The notes under the pieces are model-generated. The model worked only from the letters and a program-made list of their open reading frames with translations, was not told where the DNA came from and ran no database searches. A stretch of 5,876 nucleotides of DNA. Source: an uncultured bacterium. GTDB taxonomy: Bacteria > Krumholzibacteriota > Krumholzibacteriia > LZORAL124-64-63. This document shows, one piece after another, positions 1-5,226 of this stretch (position 1 is its first letter; every line of letters begins with the position of its first letter). The position numbers and the translations under genes were made by a program. The stretch covers positions 1-5,876 of the forward strand of contig CAINDZ010000688.1 in NCBI GenBank assembly GCA_903847545.1, given 5' to 3'.

Positions 1-312
1 CGCGACGTTGCTCGCGTACGTGGCGCCCGGGCCCGAGAAGCGCGCGGCGAAGATGTCGGGCCACCCGCCCAGCTCGCGCACCTGCAGCGACGTGTCGTCC
101 GCCAGCGCGATCTCGCCGGTGTAGGCGGCCGTAACCATCGCCTTGCGCAGGGCGTTGCCCATGATGGTCACGCCGTCCTCGATCACCTCGGGCAGGCCGG
201 CGTAGTCGAGCGCCGAGACGACCTCGAACGGCAGCCCTTCCATCAGCTCGGCCAGCTCGCGCAGCTTGTCGCGGTTGCGGCTGGCGAGCACCACCTTGCG
301 CGGGCGGGCCAC
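1..312 (-). CDS. rdgB: RdgB/HAM1-family non-canonical purine NTP pyrophosphatase, N-terminal part (cut by window edge)
   Basis: This enzyme hydrolyses (d)ITP and XTP to the monophosphate plus pyrophosphate, keeping deaminated purines out of DNA and RNA in the cytoplasm. The 104 visible codons cover about half of the usual ~200 residues. They open with the family's nucleotide-binding strand (KVVLASRNRDKLREL, residues 6-20). A conserved-region counterpart of TFxENAxxKA follows as TIMGNALRKA (49-58), then LADDTSLQVRELGG (70-83) and FAARFSG (88-94), matching the ADDSGL...YSARYSG block of characterised members. The start is GTG, with one base between it and the rph stop (TGAcGTG), so translation is probably coupled. 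Deviations: the Glu of the xEN motif is Gly52, DDSGL is DDTSL, and GAPG is GWPD; Asn13 of S-x-N, Lys16, Lys57 and Asp72/Asp73 are kept. Family assignment is firm; full activity is inferred. The C-terminal half is outside the window. Confidence 0.93.
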   Translation of the reverse strand, partial: MARPRKVVLASRNRDKLRELAELMEGLPFEVVSALDYAGLPEVIEDGVTIMGNALRKAMVTAAYTGEIALADDTSLQVRELGGWPDIFAARFSGPGATYASNVA

Positions 313-313
313 G

Positions 314-1036
314 TCACGCCCCCGCGGGGAGGTTGAGGACCTTGCGCTGCAGCTCGTTGATGCGCGCGATGGCCACCGCGCCCAGGTCGGTCATCATGTC
401 GAGCTGCGCGCGCGTGAACGGACGGTGCTCGGCCGTGCCCTGCACCTCGATGAGCCCGCCGCCCTCGGCCATCACCAGGTTCAGGTCGGTGTCGGCGCCC
501 GAGTCCTCGCGGTAGTCCAGGTCGACGACGACCTCGCCCTGCACCACGCCCAGGCTGATGGCGCCCACCAGCGCGTGCATCGGGTGCTTGCGCAGCTTCA
601 GGCGCAGCAGCGCGTCGTACAGCGCCACGGCGGCGCCGTTGATCGACGCGCACCGCGTGCCGCCGTCGGCGCGGATGACGTCGCAATCGACGGTGATGGT
701 CAGGTCGCCGAGCGCGTGCAGGTCGGTCACGGCCCGCAGCGAGCGGCCGATCAGCCGCTGGATCTCCATCGTGCGCCCGCCCTGGCCGCCGCCGGCCGCC
801 TCGCGGCGCATGCGCTCGCCGGTCGAGCGCGGCAGCATGCCGTACTCGGCCGTCACCCAGCCCTGCCCCGAGCCCTTCAGCCACTTGGGCGTGCCGTTCG
901 AGATCGAGGCCGTGCAGATGACGTGCGTCTGCCCCATCTCGATCAGGCACGAGCCCTCGGCGTGGGGCAGGTAGTCGCGGGTGATGCGCACCGGGCGCAG
1001 CTGGTTGGGTTCCCGACCCTCGAAACGTTCGACCAC
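314..1036 (-). CDS. rph: Ribonuclease PH (tRNA 3'-end phosphorolytic exoribonuclease)
   Basis: RNase PH removes nucleotides 3' of the CCA of tRNA precursors using phosphate, releasing nucleoside diphosphates, and works as a hexameric ring in the cytoplasm. The 240-residue product has the usual family length and is collinear from end to end. It shows the N-terminal QLRPVRITR (12-20), the signature GSGQGWVTAEYGMLPRST (55-72), the phosphate-binding GGTR (125-128), the acidic catalytic patch DYREDSGADTDLN with Asp178 and Asp184, and the C-terminal block AEHRPFTRAQLDMM (202-215). The reading frame stays open far upstream. The start chosen is GTG at 1036 because it gives the normal family N-terminus (xxRxxGRxPxQLRP) and has an AAAGGA Shine-Dalgarno 6 nt upstream. 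It lies 29 nt after murI and 1 nt before rdgB in the operon. Nothing essential is missing. Confidence 0.97.
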   Translation of the reverse strand: MVERFEGREPNQLRPVRITRDYLPHAEGSCLIEMGQTHVICTASISNGTPKWLKGSGQGWVTAEYGMLPRSTGERMRREAAGGGQGGRTMEIQRLIGRSLRAVTDLHALGDLTITVDCDVIRADGGTRCASINGAAVALYDALLRLKLRKHPMHALVGAISLGVVQGEVVVDLDYREDSGADTDLNLVMAEGGGLIEVQGTAEHRPFTRAQLDMMTDLGAVAIARINELQRKVLNLPAGA

Positions 1037-1042
1037 GATGGA

Positions 1043-1050
1043 TCCTTTCC
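1043..1050 (-). promoter_or_regulatory. Shine-Dalgarno of rph
   Basis: GGAAAGGA on the minus strand sits 6 nt before the GTG at 1036, inside the 29-nt murI-rph gap. It decides the rph start within a reading frame that is open for about 950 nt further upstream. It is among the clearest Shine-Dalgarno sequences in the operon, fitting the one junction with a real spacer, where rph would need its own initiation. Confidence 0.72.
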
Positions 1051-1065
1051 GTGTTCCGCGCTGAA

Positions 1066-1905
1066 TCAGGCCTGGCCGCCGAGCGCGTGCCCGGCCGCCT
1101 CCATCTCGTCGAGGCCGACCGACTCGACGCCCTCGATCGGCTTGCCCAGGAAGCGCGCGCCGATCTCGGCGAACTTCCAGGGGATGTCGCTCAGGATGAA
1201 CGACAGGTTCCCGGGGCCGCGGTTGTCGCTCAGGGCGCCGGCCGTCGCCAGTTCGCCGCAGGCCGCGGTTGCCAGCGCCTCGGCCGAGTCCACCAGCCGC
1301 ACTTCCGGCCCGAGGTACGACCCGATATCCTCGCTGAGCAGCGGGTAGTGCGTGCAGCCGAGGATGAGCGTGTCGACGTGAGCCTCGCGCACCGGACGCA
1401 GGTACTCGGCGATGGCCAGGCGCGTCATCGCGTGGCCCCCGAGCCCCTCCTCGACCAGCGGCACGAACAAGGGGCACTCGGCCGCGACGATGCGCTCGGG
1501 GCCCAGTCCCGCCGCGGCCAGCCCCTGCTGGTAGCGGCCCGAGCGGATGGTGCCCGACGTCCCGATGACGCCGACGGTGCCGCCGCGCGTCGCCGCCAGC
1601 GCCGCCCGCACGCCGGGCTCGATCACGCCCAGCACGGGCACCGGCAGCACCTCGCGCAGGTGGTCCAGCGCGAACGCGCTGGCCGTGTTGCAGGCGACGA
1701 CGACCATCTTGACGCCGCGCGCCACCAGCAGTCCCGCGTCCTGGCGCGCAAAGGCTCGCACGGTCTTTTCGCCCTTCGTGCCGTAGGGCACGCGGGCGGT
1801 GTCGCCGAAGTAGAGCAGGTCCTCGCCCGGCAGGCGCTCGTGCAGCGCGCGCAGCACCGTCAGGCCGCCGAGCCCCGAGTCGAAGACACCGATGGGCGCG
1901 CGCAT
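1066..1905 (-). CDS. murI: Glutamate racemase
   Basis: MurI interconverts L- and D-glutamate without a cofactor, supplying D-Glu for the second residue of the peptidoglycan stem peptide; it is cytoplasmic. The 279-residue product is of normal length for the family. Motifs in order are IGVFDSGLGGLTVL (5-18, with Asp9-Ser10), FGDTARVPYGTK (33-44), VVACNTAS with the first catalytic Cys72, a central IGTSGTI (114-120), and LGCTHYPLL with the second catalytic Cys184 and His186. Both proton-transfer cysteines are present. The ATG start places the signature at residue 5, as in relatives. Its A is shared with the TGA of the upstream GerMN gene (TGATG), with only a weak GGTGG Shine-Dalgarno 5 nt upstream, suggesting translational coupling. 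It is followed after 29 nt by rph. Its place next to an amidase and a GerMN gene fits an envelope-related operon. Confidence 0.97.
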   Translation of the reverse strand: MRAPIGVFDSGLGGLTVLRALHERLPGEDLLYFGDTARVPYGTKGEKTVRAFARQDAGLLVARGVKMVVVACNTASAFALDHLREVLPVPVLGVIEPGVRAALAATRGGTVGVIGTSGTIRSGRYQQGLAAAGLGPERIVAAECPLFVPLVEEGLGGHAMTRLAIAEYLRPVREAHVDTLILGCTHYPLLSEDIGSYLGPEVRLVDSAEALATAACGELATAGALSDNRGPGNLSFILSDIPWKFAEIGARFLGKPIEGVESVGLDEMEAAGHALGGQA

Positions 1906-2528
1906 CACAGCCACCGCCGCGGCGCGAACGGATGCGCCAGGTCGAGGTGGCCGGCCAGCGTGCCCACCTGCCGCCCGTCGACAAGGATCGTGCAGTTGTC
2001 CACCTGCGGGAAGTTCAGGGCGACCGTGCGCAGGATCGAGACCAGCGTCGCGGACTCGGCCGCGCTGCCGCCGGGATGCCCGGTCACGAGCTCGTCCGAG
2101 AAGTCGATCACGGCCGTGCGGGCCTTGGGGTCGACGAACGCCGCCAGTGCGCGCGTCCCCCGCGGCAGCCCGCTGACGGCCCGCCCGCTGCGCGGGCCTC
2201 CGCACAGCGCCTGCATCAGCGCCAGCAGGTCCTCGCCGGGCTGCCCGCGGCTGGCCAGGCGGCGGTCCTCGCTGAGCCAGCCATCGCCGTCGCGCTGCGG
2301 GAAGACCAGCACCACGGCGCGGTCGCCCGCCTGCGGCAGGTCCACCGCCGCGTTCGGCCCGCCGCCGGACAGCAGGTCGTCGTGGTTCAACGACTGCCGG
2401 TACGCCCACCAGGCCACGCCGGCCGCCGCAAAGGTCACGATCGCCAGGGCGATGACGACCGCGCGCCCGCGCAGCAGGCGCCGCACCGGGCCGCCGGCGG
2501 TCGGCCTTTGTTCGTTGAGCCCGCTCAC
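1905..2528 (-). CDS. Membrane-anchored GerMN-domain protein
   Basis: The 207-residue protein has a short basic N-terminus (RRLLRGR, 16-22), one hydrophobic transmembrane segment at about 23-43 and a short linker. From about residue 71 to 200 follows an extracytoplasmic domain that matches the GerMN pattern: VVLVFP (72-77), LLALMQALCGGP (101-112), LPRGT (121-125), AVIDFSDEL (139-147), the helix around SAAESATLVSILRTV (155-169), and VDNCTILVDGRQVGTLAGHLDL (176-197). GerMN domains occur in Bacillus GerM (a spore germination and sporulation factor) and in many non-sporulating envelope proteins, often beside amidases; the biochemical role is mostly undefined. The start is GTG, overlapping the amidase stop by 4 nt (GTGA), and the stop overlaps murI by 1 nt. 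Nothing here suggests sporulation. A structural or regulatory partner role for the adjacent amidase is inference from context. Confidence 0.88.
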   Translation of the reverse strand: MSGLNEQRPTAGGPVRRLLRGRAVVIALAIVTFAAAGVAWWAYRQSLNHDDLLSGGGPNAAVDLPQAGDRAVVLVFPQRDGDGWLSEDRRLASRGQPGEDLLALMQALCGGPRSGRAVSGLPRGTRALAAFVDPKARTAVIDFSDELVTGHPGGSAAESATLVSILRTVALNFPQVDNCTILVDGRQVGTLAGHLDLAHPFAPRRWL

Positions 2529-4159
2529 CGCCCACCACCCGTCACGTCGTCGCCACCCCGCGCATAGGCCAGCACCGCGTCGCCGATCGCCCGCGCCAGC
2601 TGCCGCTGGTAGCCGCGGTCGCCAAGGCGCGACTCCTCGTCCACGTTGCTCAGGAAGCCCATCTCGACCAGCACGGCCGGCATGTAGGCGCCCACCAGCA
2701 CCCGGAACCCGGCCTGGCGCACGCCGCGGTCGGGCAGCGCCAGCGAGCGGCAGGCGCGCTCCTGCAGGAACTCCGCGAAGCGGCTGCTGCGGTTGATGAA
2801 TCGGTTCTGCACCAGTTCCCAGACGATGAACTCGACGTCGCCGGGCTCGCCCTTCGCCGAGGCGCCGTTCTCGGTGGCCGCCACGCTGCGCGCCCAGTCA
2901 CTGCTGGCCGGCGACAGGAAGAAGGTCTCGAAGCCGCTGGCGTTGTCGTCGAACCAGCTGTTGCAGTGCAGCGAGATGAACAGCTCGCCGCCGGCGGTGT
3001 TCGCCGCCTCGGCGCGGGCATCCAGCTCCAGCGACTCGTCGCGCGATCGCGTCAGCGTCACGTCGAGATTGCTCTCGCGCTCGAGGTACTGCTTCAGCTC
3101 GCGCGCGACCGCCAGGTTGACGTCCTTTTCCATCAGCCCGCCGGGGCCCACCGCGCCCGTGTCGGCGCCGCCGTGCCCGGCATCGATCACCACGCGCCGC
3201 AGCGGGGCCTGCAGGTCGGGAGCCTGCACGACCGGAGCGTCGCCGGCGGTCGTCACGCCGCCGTCGCCCGCGTCCAGCGAGGCCAGCGTCGAGTCGGCCG
3301 GCGCGACCGCCGCCACCTCGATGATGATGACCTTGCCGTCGTCCTCGGCGCGCGAGCGCTGCCCGCCCGCGTCGGCGCCCAGGCGCAGGCCGATGACCGT
3401 GCGCCCGGCGTCCTGCCGGCACTCCACGCCCCGCACCTGTCCCAGGGCACTGCCGCCGGCCAGCCGTCGCGCGTCGCCGCGGCCGCCGTCGATGACCAGT
3501 TCCAGCAGGTCGGGACGCACGCGCTCGACCGACCAGGACAGGGCCTCGCGGCACGTCACGCGCACGGTGGTGCCCGCCTCGCCCAGCGTCAGGCCGCAGC
3601 CGGTGATGTTGTCGTCGGCCCTGCCGAGCGCCAGGCGCCCCGTGCCCGCGTCGAAGGTCACGTCCAGCCCGGCCTGCGGGCCGATCACGCGCACGAGCGC
3701 GGTCAGGGGCAGCCACAGGTCGCCGTCATGGTCGAGCACCGGCACCGGCAGCAGGGTTTCCTTGCCGCCGCACAGCAGCACGCGGCTGCCGCCGGTCACC
3801 GTGAACTGCAGGTCGCCCACGGCCAGGTCGAGCCGGCGCAGCGTGTCCTGCCACAGCCGCCCGGCCTTGAGCATCGTCGACAGGTCCGACGACCGCACGT
3901 ACGGCTCGCGCGCGTCCTTCAGCAGCCGGCGCGCCGTGAACAGCGACGTCTGGCGCGTCGAGCGCTGCTCGACCACCAGGTTCACCACCGGCGCCTGCGG
4001 GTCGATGCGGGTGTAGGCCAGGGGATCGGTGTACGTGTCGGCGGCCAGGGCCGGGCAGGGCGTCGCCGCGCCCAGCGCGAACCCAATCGCCAGCGCCGCC
4101 GCGGGCAGGCCAAGCAAGACGGGCCACCGGCGGTGGCCCCCGAAGGTCGAAAGGTTCAT
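2525..4159 (-). CDS. Periplasmic N-acetylmuramoyl-L-alanine amidase (stalk-like + AMIN-like + Amidase_3)
   Basis: This zinc amidase is predicted to cleave the bond between N-acetylmuramic acid and L-Ala in peptidoglycan, as in septum splitting or wall turnover. The 544-residue product begins with a Sec signal peptide: basic HRRW, a hydrophobic core at about 13-32 and an ALA cleavage motif near 37-40. Residues ~85-180 look like a copper-amine-oxidase-N-type stalk domain (WLPLTALVRVIG...VTFDAGTGRLAL). Residues ~185-283 form an AMIN-like beta-rich unit ending KVIIIEVA. An Asp/Ala/Gly linker follows (~284-320). The catalytic Amidase_3 domain spans 321-534 with the zinc/catalytic set His329 (IDAGHGG), Glu344 (LMEKDVNL), His398 (ISLHCNS) and Glu499 (VLVEMGFLSN). 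ATG at 4159 was chosen because it gives the signal peptide and has GAGGA 8 nt upstream; the frame is open further up only as smpB's shadow. It overlaps the GerMN gene by 4 nt. The two N-terminal domains are assigned by pattern and are less certain than the catalytic domain. Confidence 0.94.
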   Translation of the reverse strand: MNLSTFGGHRRWPVLLGLPAAALAIGFALGAATPCPALAADTYTDPLAYTRIDPQAPVVNLVVEQRSTRQTSLFTARRLLKDAREPYVRSSDLSTMLKAGRLWQDTLRRLDLAVGDLQFTVTGGSRVLLCGGKETLLPVPVLDHDGDLWLPLTALVRVIGPQAGLDVTFDAGTGRLALGRADDNITGCGLTLGEAGTTVRVTCREALSWSVERVRPDLLELVIDGGRGDARRLAGGSALGQVRGVECRQDAGRTVIGLRLGADAGGQRSRAEDDGKVIIIEVAAVAPADSTLASLDAGDGGVTTAGDAPVVQAPDLQAPLRRVVIDAGHGGADTGAVGPGGLMEKDVNLAVARELKQYLERESNLDVTLTRSRDESLELDARAEAANTAGGELFISLHCNSWFDDNASGFETFFLSPASSDWARSVAATENGASAKGEPGDVEFIVWELVQNRFINRSSRFAEFLQERACRSLALPDRGVRQAGFRVLVGAYMPAVLVEMGFLSNVDEESRLGDRGYQRQLARAIGDAVLAYARGGDDVTGGGR

Positions 4160-4167
4160 CGGGCGCG

Positions 4168-4172
4168 TCCTC
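4168..4172 (-). promoter_or_regulatory. Shine-Dalgarno of the amidase gene, overlapping the smpB stop codon
   Basis: GAGGA (minus strand) lies 8 nt before the amidase ATG, and its first two bases are part of the smpB TGA. A ribosome finishing SmpB would therefore cover the amidase initiation site, which predicts coupled translation of the two genes. It also supports the ATG at 4159 over in-frame upstream codons. Confidence 0.65.
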
Positions 4173-4647
4173 ACGGCTCGCGGCGGCCCACATGCTGGGC
4201 GATGCGCCGCTGGACATCCTGCTTGGCCTTCGCGTCGCGCTTGTCGTGCAGCTTCTTGCCGCGGCCGAGGCCCAGCTCGAGCTTGGCGCGCCCCTCCTTG
4301 AAGTAGAGGCGCAGCGGCACCAGGGTCAGGCCCTTCTCCTCGAGCTTGGGCAGGATCCTGCGGATTTCCCGGCGGTGGAGCAGCAGCTTGCGGCGCCGGA
4401 ACGGCTCGTGGTTCTCGCGGTTGCCCTGCTCGTAGGGCCCGATGTGCATCTTGACGACCCAGCCCTCGCCGTCGCGGATCTCGCCGTAGGCGTCGCCCAG
4501 ATTGACCTTGCCCTCGCGCAGGGCCTTCACCTCGGTGCCCTGCAGCACCAGGCCGGCCTCCCAGGTCTCGAGGATCTCGTACTCGTGGCGGGCCCGGCGG
4601 TTGGTGGCCGCGATCTTCAGACCCTCGTCGTCCCGCTTGCGCGCCAT
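4171..4647 (-). CDS. smpB: SsrA-binding protein SmpB (trans-translation)
   Basis: SmpB binds tmRNA (SsrA) and delivers it to ribosomes stalled on mRNAs lacking a stop codon, allowing rescue and tagging of the nascent chain. The 158-residue product is of standard length and collinear with the family. It has GLKIAATNRRARHEYEILETWEAG (9-32), LQGTEVKALREGKVNL (35-50), the tmRNA-binding-barrel signature MHIGPYEQGN (67-76), RRRKLLLHRREI (84-95), GLTLVPLRLYFKEGRAKLELGL (106-127), and the basic tail GKKLHDKRDAKAKQD (130-144) that occupies the empty decoding channel. ATG at 4647 gives the canonical MARK start and has GGGAGA 5 nt upstream. Another in-frame ATG at 4674 would add nine residues but has no properly spaced Shine-Dalgarno. 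It is the first gene of the operon, 11 nt from the amidase. The ssrA gene itself is not in the window. Confidence 0.97.
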   Translation of the reverse strand: MARKRDDEGLKIAATNRRARHEYEILETWEAGLVLQGTEVKALREGKVNLGDAYGEIRDGEGWVVKMHIGPYEQGNRENHEPFRRRKLLLHRREIRRILPKLEEKGLTLVPLRLYFKEGRAKLELGLGRGKKLHDKRDAKAKQDVQRRIAQHVGRREP

Positions 4648-4690
4648 GCCCGTCTCCCGCCCGTGATCCGTCATCCTCAACTGGTCGCAG

Positions 4691-4720
4691 AATATACCCT
4701 GCGCCCGGGGTGACTGCCAA
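4691..4720 (-). promoter_or_regulatory. Sigma70-type promoter of the smpB operon
   Basis: On the minus strand, TTGGCA (4720-4715) is followed by an 18-nt spacer and TATATT (4696-4691), each one mismatch from the consensus -35 and -10. The AT-rich -10 stands out in this GC-rich DNA. Transcription would start near 4684, giving a leader of about 35-40 nt before smpB. It is the only good promoter seen for the six-gene operon. Confidence 0.72.
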
Positions 4721-4779
4721 CGACCGCTTCGGGTTGCGGGGGCCGCGCGACGGACCGGCGGCAAAATCACCACCCCGGG

Positions 4780-4808
4780 TTGACAGCCCCCGGCACGCCC
4801 GCTACATT
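4780..4808 (+). promoter_or_regulatory. Sigma70-type promoter of the tRNA-Leu gene
   Basis: A perfect -35 TTGACA (4780-4785), an optimal 17-nt spacer and TACATT (4803-4808, one mismatch from TATAAT) give a strong housekeeping promoter. The predicted start is near 4815, about 43 nt before the mature tRNA. It is divergent from the smpB promoter; the two -35 boxes are 59 nt apart. Confidence 0.82.
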
Positions 4809-4818
4809 GGCCCGCGCT

Positions 4819-4840
4819 CGCCCGGGAAACCGGACGGGCG
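4819..4840 (+). other. Hairpin in the tRNA-Leu precursor leader
   Basis: CGCCCG (4819-4824) and CGGGCG (4835-4840) form a perfect 6-bp stem around a 10-nt loop, just after the predicted transcription start. It lies in the part of the precursor that RNase P would remove. There is no T-run, so it is not a terminator. It may only be a 5' stabilising structure. Confidence 0.4.
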
Positions 4841-4857
4841 CCGGAAAACGCAAGAGT

Positions 4858-4943
4858 GCCCAGGTGGCGGAATTGGTAGACGCGCTACGTTCAGGTCGTA
4901 GTGGGGTTTCCCCGTGGGAGTTCGAGTCTCTTCCTGGGCACCA
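4858..4943 (+). tRNA. tRNA-Leu, anticodon CAG
   Basis: The 86-nt gene folds as a class II tRNA. The 7-bp acceptor stem is GCCCAGG (4858-4864) with CCTGGGC (4933-4939), discriminator A at 4940 and an encoded CCA (4941-4943). The anticodon stem CTACG/CGTAG encloses loop TTCAGGT, placing anticodon CAG at 4892-4894, which reads CUG. A long variable arm (GGGG-TTT-CCCC) and discriminator A73 are leucine identity features. The T arm is GGGAG/CTCTT around TTCGAGT, including two G-U pairs. It stands alone, transcribed away from smpB, with its own promoter and terminator. CTG is the leading Leu codon in the neighbouring genes, so this is probably a major isoacceptor. Confidence 0.98.
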
Positions 4944-5002
4944 CAGCTTTTCCCGGCCGGATGACCGCTGACCTTCGGGCGCGGTGATCCCCACGAAACG
5001 GT

Positions 5003-5026
5003 CCCCTGCCTCGGCGGGGGCTTTTT
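5003..5026 (+). terminator. Rho-independent terminator after tRNA-Leu
   Basis: CCCCTGC (5003-5009) pairs with GCGGGGG (5014-5020), with one T-G wobble, around the tetraloop CTCG. It is followed by C and five T (5022-5026). It lies 59 nt after the tRNA CCA and closes the single-gene transcript. Flanking GAAACG (4995-5000) and CGTTTC (5027-5032) are also complementary and could extend the structure. Confidence 0.85.
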
Positions 5027-5083
5027 CGTTTCCGGGCCCCTGCCCTCGCTTCTGCTCGCCCCTGGGCCCTGCCCCCCGACCGG

Positions 5084-5099
5084 CGGCACGGAATCTGCA
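5084..5099 (+). promoter_or_regulatory. Candidate sigma54 (RpoN) -24/-12 promoter
   Basis: CGGCACGGAATCTGCA matches the RpoN consensus TGGCACGrNNNTTGCW at every defined position except the leading T and the first T of TTGC. It has the invariant GG (5085-5086) and GC (5097-5098) separated by exactly 10 nt. Initiation would be near 5110, leaving a leader of about 115 nt before the downstream gene. No sigma70-like promoter was seen between the tRNA terminator and that gene. No activator-binding site could be identified, and chance occurrence in GC-rich DNA is possible. Confidence 0.55.
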
Positions 5100-5150
5100 A
5101 ATTCCCTCCCGTACCGCGCCCGGAGACCTTGGCCGGGCCTGCCACCCATG

Positions 5151-5166
5151 CGGCAACTGATTGCCG
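5151..5166 (+). other. Leader hairpin 1 upstream of the partial gene
   Basis: CGGCAA (5151-5156) and TTGCCG (5161-5166) form a perfect 6-bp stem with the 4-nt loop CTGA, inside the presumed 5' leader. No T-run follows, so it is not an intrinsic terminator. It could be an RNA structure or a small dyad operator. Confidence 0.4.
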
Positions 5167-5187
5167 AACAGGGACTTGAACGAGACC

Positions 5188-5207
5188 GCCGGCCCCGTCA
5201 GGGCGGC
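5188..5207 (+). other. Leader hairpin 2 near the ribosome-binding site
   Basis: GCC (5188-5190) plus GCCC (5192-5195) pair with GGGC (5201-5204) plus GGC (5205-5207) around loop CGTCA, with a single bulged G at 5191. It ends 9 nt before the GGAGGG Shine-Dalgarno, so it could influence initiation. GC-rich DNA makes such stems common. Confidence 0.33.
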
Positions 5208-5226
5208 CGCTGGTCCGGAGGGTGCC

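Noticed and set aside
266..4306. Long plus-strand frames opposite the operon (for example 266-1348, 1051-2796, 2793-4016, 2966-4306)
   Set aside because: They lie antisense to well-identified genes; GC-rich DNA with few stop codons produces long empty frames on the opposite strand, and none shows a recognisable domain.
4648..4674. Upstream ATG at 4674 as the smpB start
   Set aside because: The purine run before it abuts the codon, whereas ATG 4647 has GGGAGA at 5 nt and yields the family's usual N-terminus.
4780..4971. Short plus-strand frames over the tRNA promoter and tRNA
   Set aside because: They coincide with the promoter and the tRNA gene and are explained by those features.
4933..5080. 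Possible integrase attachment site at the tRNA-Leu 3' end
   Set aside because: No repeat of the tRNA 3' end was seen downstream in the window and there is no integrase gene; the flanks look like ordinary chromosome.
5090..5105. Short inverted repeat GGAAT/ATTCC as an operator
   Set aside because: The arms are only 5 nt, and the bases are better explained as part of the sigma54 -24/-12 element.
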